A stretch of 5,362 nt of DNA from ANME-2 cluster archaeon (GTDB taxonomy: Archaea > Halobacteriota > Methanosarcinia > Methanosarcinales > Methanocomedenaceae). Below the pieces are notes generated by a model. It saw nothing but the letters and a program-made list of their open reading frames with translations. It was not told the origin of the DNA and searched no databases. The position numbers and the translations under genes are program-made. Shown piece after piece: positions 1 through 5,362 of this stretch (position 1 is its first letter; each line of letters begins with the position of its first letter). The stretch lies in contig JAKRWB010000324.1 in NCBI GenBank assembly GCA_022353185.1, positions 1 to 5,362 on the forward strand, read 5' to 3'.

Positions 1-1
1 A

Positions 2-982
2 ATAGCCGGTGCTGAGCAGCTGGCGCAAGACTACCTTGTGACCTTTGGTATCGTGCCAAAATCACCTCATACGGGTTACGGGTACATAAATCCAGGAGAT
101 ACTTGTGGAATAGGGTATAAGGTGTCCGAGTTCAAGGAAAAGCCTGGCCCGGATGAGGCCAGGGAGTATGTGGATGAGGGATACCTGTGGAACAGCGGGA
201 TGTTCCTGCTGGATACTGACGTGTTCTTATCTGAAGTGGCAGAACATGCACCTGATATCGGGAACGCTTTTGGGTCTGGCAGGGATATCAATGAGATCTA
301 CAATGATATCCCTTCAATTTCTATCGACTATGGTATCCTGGAAAAATCCGACCGTGTGGCTGTTGTGGGGCTTGATGTCAAATGGAGCGACCTGGGGAAT
401 TTTGATGCCATGTACCAAGAGTTCGATAAGAACAAGGCCGGGAATGTGGTGTTCGGCTGCGATGATGCCTCTGTGGAGTCTACCGGTAATATCATCCAGT
501 CGACCGAGAACAAGGTGGTCTCGCTGATAGGTGTTGATAATATGGTTGTTGTGGATACCCCTGATGCGCTGCTGGTTTGTCCCAGGGACAGGTGCCAGGA
601 TGTGAAGGATGTGGTGGGTGCACTGAAGGAACAGGATGATGAGAGAGTGTCCCTGCACCGGACCGTGTATAGGCAGTGGGGGTCGTATACCATACTTGAG
701 GATTTGGAGGGGTACAAGATCAAGCGGATACGGGTGCTGCCTGAGAAGACCCTGAGCCTGCAGTTGCATTACCACCGCAGCGAGCACTGGGTTGTGATCA
801 CAGGGACGGCATGCGTGCAGGTGGATAGTGAGCGGTTCTATCTGCGGCATGGTGAGAGTACGTTCATCCGGCCCGGTATTAAGCACAGGCTATCCAATCC
901 GGGGAAGTTCCCTCTGGAGATTATTGAGGTGCAGCTGGGGGAGTACGTGGGTGAGGATGATATTGTAAGGTTCGATGATTAG
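2..982 (+). CDS. manC: Bifunctional mannose-1-phosphate guanylyltransferase / mannose-6-phosphate isomerase (ManC/AlgA type), 5'-partial
   Basis: This cytosolic enzyme interconverts fructose-6-P and mannose-6-P and makes GDP-mannose from mannose-1-P and GTP, feeding surface-glycan synthesis. The reading frame is open from base 2, giving 326 visible residues; the family is usually about 450-480 aa, so roughly the first 130-150, including the nucleotide-binding start, lie outside the window. A GTG at 38 is internal, not the start. Numbering from base 2, the nucleotidyltransferase part shows FKEKP (44-48, the family's F-x-E-K-P motif), WNSGMF (63-68) and a DYGILEK...WSDLGNF block. Residues about 219-326 are the type II isomerase cupin, with QLHYHRSEHW (254-263) supplying metal ligands and a later His in IKHRL (295). 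The end, GEYVGEDDIVRF, is typical, but the YGR tail common in bacterial AlgA is absent. Base composition is richer in G+C than downstream genes. The identification is secure; isomerase activity is inferred from the motif. Confidence 0.95.
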   Translation: MAGAEQLAQDYLVTFGIVPKSPHTGYGYINPGDTCGIGYKVSEFKEKPGPDEAREYVDEGYLWNSGMFLLDTDVFLSEVAEHAPDIGNAFGSGRDINEIYNDIPSISIDYGILEKSDRVAVVGLDVKWSDLGNFDAMYQEFDKNKAGNVVFGCDDASVESTGNIIQSTENKVVSLIGVDNMVVVDTPDALLVCPRDRCQDVKDVVGALKEQDDERVSLHRTVYRQWGSYTILEDLEGYKIKRIRVLPEKTLSLQLHYHRSEHWVVITGTACVQVDSERFYLRHGESTFIRPGIKHRLSNPGKFPLEIIEVQLGEYVGEDDIVRFDD

Positions 983-1137
983 TACGGGCGAGAATAGTGG
1001 ATGGTTTTGATGGTGTGAGATCTGCGATAATCCAGGGCACTCAGGGTAAATGAATCAACAAGGTTGGCTGCCATCCCGACGGGCCGCAGGTGCAGGGTAC
1101 GTTGTTCGAATAACGTTTTTTGCATTTTAACAACCAT
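982..1137 (-). CDS. Weak small ORF, hypothetical (about 52 aa)
   Basis: A minus-strand reading frame starts at ATG 1135-1137, with GAAGGTGG just upstream as a possible but very close ribosome-binding site. It runs to a TAA at 979-981, so the frame touches the end of manC on the other strand. A GTG at 1162-1164 would extend it to 61 aa. The product begins MVVKMQKTLFEQRTLHLRPV and is basic, with no recognisable domain, membrane segment or signal peptide. Codon choice is not absurd for this region, but nothing else supports expression. It may be a chance ORF or a fragment of a decayed gene. Confidence 0.15.
1116..1128 (+). terminator. Oligo-T tract, possible archaeal terminator for manC
   Basis: A run of six T (1116-1121) is followed after GCA by four more T (1125-1128), about 135 bases after the manC stop. 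Archaeal RNA polymerase terminates at oligo-T tracts without needing a hairpin, so this is the best candidate downstream of manC. The distance is long and no other evidence supports it. Confidence 0.25.
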
Positions 1138-1254
1138 AGCCACCTTCTGGCCTCGTAAATCCACAAGTTTGGCCGCAGGTCAGGTGCACAGGGCGGGCAG
1201 CAGGTGAAGTGCAATTAAGATTTTGTTCTGGTATATGAATAACTCGCAGCAAAA

Positions 1255-1279
1255 CACTCACCTTCTCTGGAGTTGAGTG
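1255..1279. repeat. Small inverted repeat (hairpin)
   Basis: CACTCA (1255-1260) and TGAGTG (1274-1279) pair perfectly across a 13-base loop that itself contains CTC-TG-GAG. It lies about 28 bases before the transposase-like remnant. It could be a leftover end structure or a chance hairpin. Confidence 0.3.
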
Positions 1280-1306
1280 CCTTTTACCCCTGGGATGTAG
1301 GAGAGG

Positions 1307-1507
1307 TTGCTATTTTCGGCAGTGTACTTAATTACGATACTTAAATTTATCGATGTCACTGGAAATGTTGAGATTGTGGATAATGAGATTATTGTTCAGT
1401 TGAGACAAAATGCCCAGGCACCTATTCTGATTTCAAATCCTGTTTTTAAGAAATCTTATCAAATTCCCTGGTTAAATAATATGAAATTAAAATATGTTTG
1501 GAAGTAA
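1307..1507 (+). pseudogene. Probable C-terminal remnant of a transposase
   Basis: An open frame of 66 codons reads from a TTG at 1307 to TAA at 1505-1507, directly preceded in frame by a TAG at 1298-1300. The product contains FIDVTGNVEIVDNEIIVQL, then a PILISNPVF segment and QIPWLNNMKLKYVW before the stop. This order (beta-strand pair, then PIL, then IPWLNN and a final aromatic strand) resembles the C-terminal tail of DDE transposases common in methanogen-type archaea, as judged from memory of the family. No catalytic DDE residues or upstream homologous frame are present, so it would be a truncated, inactive leftover. A free-standing small protein is the alternative; a GGAGAGG sits immediately before the TTG, too close for a normal start. 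Confidence 0.4.
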
Positions 1508-1641
1508 TTATATTTAATTATGACGGTTAAACGGTCTGCGAAAATCGGTGTTTAGGTATGACCCTGCTGAAAATATGTGTGAGATACATTATTGGATTGA
1601 CCCATATGAACAAGCGTGTGGATTATTCATCCCTGATGACC

Positions 1642-1660
1642 TGTAGTAGCCCGGACTACA
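1642..1660. repeat. Small hairpin beyond the 3' end of the helical-protein gene
   Basis: TGTAGT (1642-1647) and ACTACA (1655-1660) form a perfect 6-bp stem around the 7-base loop AGCCCGG. It lies 22 bases beyond the stop of the minus-strand gene ending at 1682. No T-run follows on the minus strand, so it is not a convincing terminator, though it could shape the transcript's 3' end. Confidence 0.3.
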
Positions 1661-1681
1661 CTCTTAAAATCCACCTGACTT

Positions 1682-2623
1682 TCAGTCGAACATGGATTCA
1701 GCCTGAGCCAGTCTTTTTTCAAGGAAATTGTCAATGGAGTTTTCCACATCAGGTAAGTTGGTAAAGCCGTCGTACGTCCGGTCCAGGCGTTTTTCCCAGT
1801 TTTCTTTTACCGCGAACAGCACTCTGGCATAGTCTTTAAGGAACTGGAATCTCTTACGTTCAAACTCCCTGGCTGCTCTTGAATTGCCAAAAATATTTTT
1901 GTATATCTGACCAGGGTCCGGGATGTTGGCACCGCCTGCCAGTTCACTTCTTACCACACTGTAGTATTCAATTATGGATTCTGTGAATTTGGCAAGTTCA
2001 TCCATCAGGTCCCATATCAGGTATACGATTTGTTCAGCTTCCTGGTTTTGCGGGGTATTACTCTCTTCTTCCAGGACGTTTGCTCCTGCAGCGTTCTTTT
2101 TCATGTAAAAGTGCGGAGTTTTCCATTCGGTCTGGAAATCGGCTGCGAATCTGGCAATCTTTTCCAGGTAATAGTCTGTATCGAAAATGTTCTCAGGGAG
2201 TGAACCCATTTTTCCTTTCAGAACGATTTCAGGTTGTTCCTGGAATTCATTGAGTTTGTATGATTGCAGTTGTTTATTTCCATTTAGTTTGGTGAAAAGT
2301 TCGTATTTCTCAATCCATGTTTTCCAGAAATTTGTTGACCTGGCTGCATAATCTTTTATCAGGATGAAATTTTTTTCTTTGTCAGTAACCAACCCTTTTG
2401 GCATCAGAATGTTTTTTATAAGGTTATTTAAAAATCTATCCTCCTCTAGTAATTGCACCTTTTTCCTTTCCTGGCGCGCTTTTTCAGCTTCAATTCGCCG
2501 GACGTTACCACTCAGGTAATCTGGTGCATTTTCTGAAGTCAGGTCTACCAGTCCTGATGACTCTACAGATGCATTGTTCTGCTTATTTGTATTATCGGAA
2601 ATTGCCAAACTGATATCACTCAT
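1682..2623 (-). CDS. Uncharacterised mostly helical soluble protein (313 aa; 318 aa from an upstream ATG)
   Basis: I do not recognise this family. Two in-frame ATGs exist, at 2636-2638 and 2621-2623. I prefer the second because AGGGAT precedes it at a ribosome-binding distance and the predicted transcript start falls near 2636. The stop is TGA at 1682-1684. Numbering from the upstream ATG, residues 1-45 are polar and low-complexity (Asn/Ser-rich), 47-77 form a charged probable coiled coil (IEAEKARQERKKVQLLEED), and the remainder looks alpha-helical with many aromatics. There is no signal peptide, membrane span, cysteine cluster or nucleotide-binding loop. A segment KDYA...W (95-108) recurs at 268-281 with identical 13-residue spacing, hinting at an internal duplication. 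The gene is divergent from the RHH-V4R gene across a 131-bp shared promoter region, so it may be that protein's regulatory target. A structural or scaffolding role is possible but unproven. Confidence 0.8.
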   Translation of the reverse strand: MSDISLAISDNTNKQNNASVESSGLVDLTSENAPDYLSGNVRRIEAEKARQERKKVQLLEEDRFLNNLIKNILMPKGLVTDKEKNFILIKDYAARSTNFWKTWIEKYELFTKLNGNKQLQSYKLNEFQEQPEIVLKGKMGSLPENIFDTDYYLEKIARFAADFQTEWKTPHFYMKKNAAGANVLEEESNTPQNQEAEQIVYLIWDLMDELAKFTESIIEYYSVVRSELAGGANIPDPGQIYKNIFGNSRAAREFERKRFQFLKDYARVLFAVKENWEKRLDRTYDGFTNLPDVENSIDNFLEKRLAQAESMFD

Positions 2624-2657
2624 GTTAATCCCTAACATACCATAGCAGGTATCACTC

Positions 2658-2667
2658 TAATATAGTA
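2658..2667 (-). promoter_or_regulatory. TATA box for the minus-strand helical-protein gene
   Basis: Read on the minus strand, TACTATATTA is centred near 2662. Archaeal initiation usually falls about 25-27 bases downstream, which puts the start near 2636. That gives a short leader of about 13 bases containing AGGGAT before the ATG at 2623, or a leaderless message if the ATG at 2638 is used. Confidence 0.45.
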
Positions 2668-2680
2668 TTGTAAACGCCAG

Positions 2681-2722
2681 TGTGTATTATCGTAGCATTG
2701 ATGCATATAATATCGATACACA
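2681..2722. promoter_or_regulatory. Candidate operator: nested palindromes in the divergent promoter region
   Basis: TGTGTAT (2681-2687) and ATACACA (2716-2722) are perfect inverted repeats flanking GCAT-TG-ATGC (2695-2704) and the 8-bp palindrome TATCGATA (2711-2718). The cluster lies between the two opposing TATA boxes and abuts the rightward one. RHH proteins bind short palindromic or repeated operators, usually in their own promoter, so these are sensible sites for the adjacent gene product. The assignment is by position and symmetry only. Confidence 0.4.
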
Positions 2723-2730
2723 TAAATATG
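2721..2730 (+). promoter_or_regulatory. TATA box for the RHH-V4R gene
   Basis: CATAAATATG has its A/T core at 2722-2729, centred about 29 bases upstream of the ATG at 2755. Archaeal spacing predicts initiation within a few bases of that ATG. No Shine-Dalgarno-like sequence occurs between 2731 and 2754, which fits a leaderless or nearly leaderless transcript. Confidence 0.5.
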
Positions 2731-2754
2731 ATGCCTCGAAATTGTTAAATTAGA

Positions 2755-4260
2755 ATGGAACGAAGAAATATCACTTTGGAGAAAAAGCATATAGATATTC
2801 TGTCTCCTTTGCTTGAGAAGCACGATGGAAATATCAGTGCCAGCATCAGGGAAATGATAGATTTCACAAACTTGATGATAAATAATCATGGTAGCCTTGA
2901 GAATGCCATCAGTGACTCGGTGTCTATCGAAAGAATCGAGAACCAGCAGGTGTTGGTGGACCAACTGGTCTGGCAATGGTTGCTTGAGACCAGTCATGAT
3001 ATGCTGCCATCAAAGGAAATCGTGGATAGCCTTATTGAACCGGTTGATGAACTGGACCATGAGGGTTTTGCTGTGCAAATCAATGAGTTATGTATCGTGC
3101 TGGGATGGAAGACAAAAATCCATTTTAAGCTTCCTTTTATTTATATATTGACTGGCGGGAGTGAAAACCAGCGATTGCTTATTTCCAAAATAATTTGTAT
3201 TTATCTGGTAAACCATCATATTGGCATTGAACATATCTCAAACACTTACTCAAAGACCAGTATTGAATTCGGCAGTAAAAGTTCGAAGGATGAGGCATAC
3301 CAGGACTGCGTAAAGCATCTTGGTACACTGGATAGTTCAATAAAGGAGATCAGGTATAAACCATATTTCTGGAACTCGCTCATTAATACTCACGTCAATA
3401 CAGACTACAACATGGTAACCATACATAGAAAAGAATATGAGCGCCTGTTATCAGCTGGGTTTGATGTTGATGTTGATATTTTTTCAGTATACACTGGACT
3501 TCCTTGCAATGATATCAATCTTCAGCAGCTATTGCCCACCATAAAGTCTATATTCGAAACCTCTCGGATAGTGGACAAGATAGAGATAGAAGTGGACATA
3601 TTAAGGATTTATCATTCATATACAAATCCAGATGCCATAGAGCACATTGCCAAAACTATATTGAAAATCCTGGAGTTGAACGGTTATCAATACGAGGCAA
3701 TACAGGTTTCGAGTATAATCATCCTGCAGCACAAGGTTGAGATAGAAGGGAGGATCAGCGAACTGGTTAGCAACCTGGTGAAAGCTAAGGGTGGTTTTAA
3801 CCATGAGATGTTGACCTTTTTGATATTTCTTGATGGTGTCAAAGAGAAGACCGAGATTAACTCGACCGTGAAAACAATTGGAGAGCGGATGGGTGAACAG
3901 ATCATTAAGGAATATGAAAAGCAGTTCAATGTTGTTGACTGGGATATGAAAACTTTCAAGGAAGCATTTTCTAATATTGATATAAAATTAGGTCGTAAAT
4001 CAGTACTTGAATTGATAGATTCAAATGTGATGCATTACACTGTGAGTAGTTGCCAGATCGTACATCGACATGGCAAGTTTAATAAACATCTTTGCAATCT
4101 CACACATGGTCTGTTAAAGGGGGCCGTTGACTATGCTTTTAAAGGAGATGCAACAATAAAACCAAAACAAAAGATTGGTCTGGGAGATCGTCTTTGCGAA
4201 TTCTATATTGTGCTTCAGAAAAAATTACCAATGCCTACTGACGTGTCACATAACCTATAA
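2755..4260 (+). CDS. RHH-type DNA-binding protein with C-terminal V4R-like ligand-binding domain (501 aa)
   Basis: Probable cytosolic one-component transcriptional regulator; this role is inferred from domain layout. Residues 4-41 fit a ribbon-helix-helix (CopG/Arc-like) fold: strand RNITL, helix KKHIDILSPLLEKHDG, turn, then helix SASIREMIDFTNLM. Residues about 66-173 and 220-327 look like two diverged copies of one alpha/beta unit (VDQLVWQWLLE against IHRKEYERLLS; KIHFKL against KIEIEV). Residues about 370-490 fit the V4R (4-vinyl reductase-like) pattern: IGERMGEQIIKEY (375-387), then LCNLTHGLLKGAV (446-458), then GLGDRLCEFYIV (475-486), with Cys447, Cys481 and the G-D-x-x-C-x-F ending. V4R domains bind small hydrophobic or tetrapyrrole-like ligands and sometimes metals; the ligand here is unknown. 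The start is the first ATG after the TATA box, with no ribosome-binding site. The gene is divergent from the helical-protein gene and convergent with the RecG-like gene. The RHH call is fairly firm, V4R somewhat less so. Confidence 0.85.
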   Translation: MERRNITLEKKHIDILSPLLEKHDGNISASIREMIDFTNLMINNHGSLENAISDSVSIERIENQQVLVDQLVWQWLLETSHDMLPSKEIVDSLIEPVDELDHEGFAVQINELCIVLGWKTKIHFKLPFIYILTGGSENQRLLISKIICIYLVNHHIGIEHISNTYSKTSIEFGSKSSKDEAYQDCVKHLGTLDSSIKEIRYKPYFWNSLINTHVNTDYNMVTIHRKEYERLLSAGFDVDVDIFSVYTGLPCNDINLQQLLPTIKSIFETSRIVDKIEIEVDILRIYHSYTNPDAIEHIAKTILKILELNGYQYEAIQVSSIIILQHKVEIEGRISELVSNLVKAKGGFNHEMLTFLIFLDGVKEKTEINSTVKTIGERMGEQIIKEYEKQFNVVDWDMKTFKEAFSNIDIKLGRKSVLELIDSNVMHYTVSSCQIVHRHGKFNKHLCNLTHGLLKGAVDYAFKGDATIKPKQKIGLGDRLCEFYIVLQKKLPMPTDVSHNL

Positions 4261-4386
4261 TGTCCATGACAAGATATCATTGAACTGCTTTTAGGATTAT
4301 AGCCTGTATTGTATCAGGACGAATCGGGGCTTTGTTTAGGGGTACGGATCGGGCACGGGTGCATGGCTGTAGACGATATCATTTTC

Positions 4387-4450
4387 CAGTTATTTTACAG
4401 ACACGGATTTGCACAGATTTTACCTAAAGTCGGTGTCAACAAAATAACTG
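4387..4450. repeat. 64-bp inverted-repeat element between convergent genes
   Basis: CAGTTATTTT (4387-4396) is perfectly complementary to AAAATAACTG (4441-4450). Inside, after a 4-base mismatch on each side, ACACGGATTT (4401-4410) pairs with AAGTCGGTGT (4427-4436) at 8 of 10 positions, leaving a 16-base loop. ATTTTC (4381-4386) and ATTTTT (4451-4456) flank the element and could be a degenerate target duplication. It lies between the stops of two convergent genes, so it could be a MITE-like element, a bidirectional 3'-end structure, or both. Confidence 0.55.
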
Positions 4451-4476
4451 ATTTTTGGAACAGTACCCTGACAAGC

Positions 4477-5361
4477 TTATGTTTTATATTCCTTAATGAG
4501 TTCCCAATGCCCGCCTTTTGCAGGACCTACCCGCTTAAGGTACCCTTTTTGTTTTAATGTTGTGATATTTTTATCAATGGAACTTGGTCTGATACCAATG
4601 GCTTCAGCCATTTCTTTTTTGGAGATAGATGGATTTCCTTTAATCAGGTCCAATATCATTTTTTGTTTATCAGTTAATTTTTCTACCTCCCCTTTCACCT
4701 CCCATATCTCTGTTTCTACCTCCCCACCTACCTCCCTTATCTCTGTTTCTACCTCCCTACCACTAATTTTCTCAACATCTTTTCCTGCACCATAAAATAT
4801 TGCTTTGAAAAATCCATTTGAATCCCTGAATTCGGGCTGTGGTAGACCTTTTTCTTCAATATACTTCCTTATTCGCAAGACCCCGGTGCCATATCCCTCT
4901 ATCAGACCAGACTCATTGAAAATCTTACCTATTATCTTGTTTCGAAGTTCTGATACGCCGGTTCCCAGGTCTTCAATATTTATGTTGGGAAGAAGTCCAC
5001 CAGGGCTTGTGATCTCTATTCTATCTTCAAAGATTGCAAATTTTATGTCTGCTCCCCTGCGGCTGTAATCCCTGTGACATAGTGCATTAACAACTGCCTC
5101 CCTTATTGCCTTTTCAGGATACTCATATTCTTCGGTCCTGTATAGCCCTTCAATTTTTGCAGACCTTCTGATGTTCTTTTTGAAGAATGCAATTGTTTCT
5201 TCTGCCTGGGTGAATAGGGGGCCGGTAATAATCCTCTGGTCTATGAATTCATCCATATCATTGCCCATGAACCTTGCGCATTTAACAACTGCACCGGGAA
5301 TGAAGTTATCAGGTTCGTTTGAAAACAATAGAATGCCTGCAACTGTTGGATGAGCGGTCCC
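4477..5361 (-). CDS. RecG-like / AlbA_2-family ATP-binding winged-helix transcriptional regulator, 5'-partial
   Basis: Putative cytosolic regulator of the group often annotated as RecG-related ATP-binding protein (COG2865-like). The frame is open to the right edge, where GTAHPTVAGILLFSNEP matches the family's P-T-x-A-G-x-L-L-F segment, so the usual N-terminal AlbA_2 (Schlafen-like) domain lies outside the window. A TTG at 5326-5328 is internal. Numbering from that TTG, EAVVNALCHRDY (77-88), FEDRIEITSPGGL (100-112), RNKIIGKIF (129-137) and GYGTGVLRI (145-153) form the GHKL-like ATP-binding C-terminal domain. Residues 189-216 are a tandem-repeat linker (EVETEI units). Residues about 217-276 are a winged helix-turn-helix: LTDKQKMILDLIKGN, then a KKEMAEAIGIRPSSIDKNIT helix pair and the wing KGYLKRVGPAKGGHWEL. 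No helicase motor is present, so the RecG label is historical. Proteins of this type are frequent in accessory and defence-associated regions, but no defence partner is seen here. Confidence 0.88.
   Translation of the reverse strand, partial: GTAHPTVAGILLFSNEPDNFIPGAVVKCARFMGNDMDEFIDQRIITGPLFTQAEETIAFFKKNIRRSAKIEGLYRTEEYEYPEKAIREAVVNALCHRDYSRRGADIKFAIFEDRIEITSPGGLLPNINIEDLGTGVSELRNKIIGKIFNESGLIEGYGTGVLRIRKYIEEKGLPQPEFRDSNGFFKAIFYGAGKDVEKISGREVETEIREVGGEVETEIWEVKGEVEKLTDKQKMILDLIKGNPSISKKEMAEAIGIRPSSIDKNITTLKQKGYLKRVGPAKGGHWELIKEYKT
4681..4765. repeat. 33-bp in-frame tandem repeat, about 2.5 copies
   Basis: Copies start at 4681, 4714 and 4747 (the last partial), each beginning TTCTACCTCC, and the first two end in ATCTCTG followed by TT. 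On the coding (minus) strand they encode 11-residue Glu/Val-rich units of the GGEVETEIWEV type that join the ATP-binding and winged-helix domains. The 33-bp period keeps the frame, so copy-number changes would lengthen or shorten the linker without disrupting the gene. Confidence 0.8.
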
Positions 5362-5362
5362 A

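Larger units (their letters stand above)
983..1306. other. Intergenic stretch without a secure gene
   Basis: Apart from the weak minus-strand ORF and the oligo-T tract, this stretch holds loosely repeated G+C-rich words: GCCGCAGGTGCAGGG near 1084, GCCGCAGGTCAGGTGCACAGGG near 1173 and GCAGCAGGTGAAGTGCA near 1198. It also holds a small hairpin at 1255-1279. No tRNA, CRISPR array or known RNA family was seen. The sharp change to A+T-rich sequence after about 1300 suggests a junction between manC-linked DNA and inserted DNA. Confidence 0.5.

Noticed and set aside
153..527. 124-aa plus-strand ORF in another frame of manC
   Set aside because: It overlaps the recognised guanylyltransferase frame and has a Trp/Met/Ser-rich shadow composition.
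314..886. 190-aa minus-strand ORF inside manC
   Set aside because: It lies wholly antisense to a clearly conserved enzyme; its His/Pro/Leu-rich composition is typical of a shadow frame.
1558..1764. 68-aa plus-strand ORF
   Set aside because: It runs into the 3' end of the minus-strand helical-protein gene, has no recognisable domain and no ribosome-binding site.
2632..2997. 121-aa minus-strand ORF across the divergent promoter region
   Set aside because: It is antisense to the start of the RHH-V4R gene and covers both promoters; its His/Tyr-rich translation looks like noise.
4273..4383. 9-bp direct repeat GATATCATT at 4273-4281 and 4375-4383, possible target duplication
   Set aside because: A 9-bp match within about 216 bases can occur by chance, and the 102-base spacing does not coincide with the ends of the inverted-repeat element.
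4309..4557. 82-aa plus-strand ORF in the convergent intergenic region
   Set aside because: It reads through the 64-bp inverted repeat and into the antisense of the RecG-like gene; no domain or start signal supports it.
4477..5361. True RecG helicase
   Set aside because: No wedge domain, Walker motifs or helicase motor motifs are visible; the conserved part is the GHKL-like ATP-binding region plus winged helix of the RecG-related regulator group.
1..5362. CRISPR array, tRNA or other structured RNA gene
   Set aside because: No regularly spaced repeats of CRISPR length, no cloverleaf with a T-loop consensus and no recognisable riboswitch core was found on either strand by eye.

Overview
The window looks like an accessory stretch of an archaeal chromosome, most likely from the methanogen / methane-oxidiser (Methanosarcinales-like) side of the Euryarchaeota. 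This placement is an inference. It rests on TATA-type promoter elements at archaeal spacing, a probable leaderless start, and a regulator-like protein joining a ribbon-helix-helix N-terminus to a V4R-like C-terminus. No rRNA or other phylogenetic marker is present. The first kilobase is visibly richer in G+C than the rest.

Layout: (1) 2-982 (+), the C-terminal two thirds of a bifunctional mannose-1-phosphate guanylyltransferase / mannose-6-phosphate isomerase (ManC/AlgA type), cut by the left edge. (2) 983-1681, about 700 bases without a secure gene. It holds a weak minus-strand ORF, an oligo-T tract, two small hairpins and what looks like the C-terminal remnant of a transposase (1307-1507). 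(3) 1682-2623/2638 (-), an unrecognised, mostly helical, soluble protein of 313-318 aa. (4) 2624-2754, a compact divergent promoter region with a TATA box on each side and several palindromes. (5) 2755-4260 (+), a 501-aa protein with an RHH DNA-binding N-terminus, a duplicated central alpha/beta region and a V4R-like C-terminal domain. (6) 4261-4476, a convergent intergenic region carrying a 64-bp inverted-repeat element. (7) 4477-5361 (-), the C-terminal part of a RecG-like/AlbA_2 ATP-binding winged-helix regulator. Its linker contains a 33-bp tandem repeat, and its N-terminus lies beyond the right edge.

How the parts fit: the manC gene belongs to GDP-mannose / surface-glycan synthesis and seems unrelated to the rest. 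The central pair (unknown helical protein and RHH-V4R protein) is divergently transcribed from a 131-bp shared control region. That arrangement fits a ligand-sensing regulator controlling itself and its neighbour. It is the most interesting unit here, but its function is not established by sequence alone. The RecG-like regulator and the repeat elements mark the segment as variable, accessory DNA.
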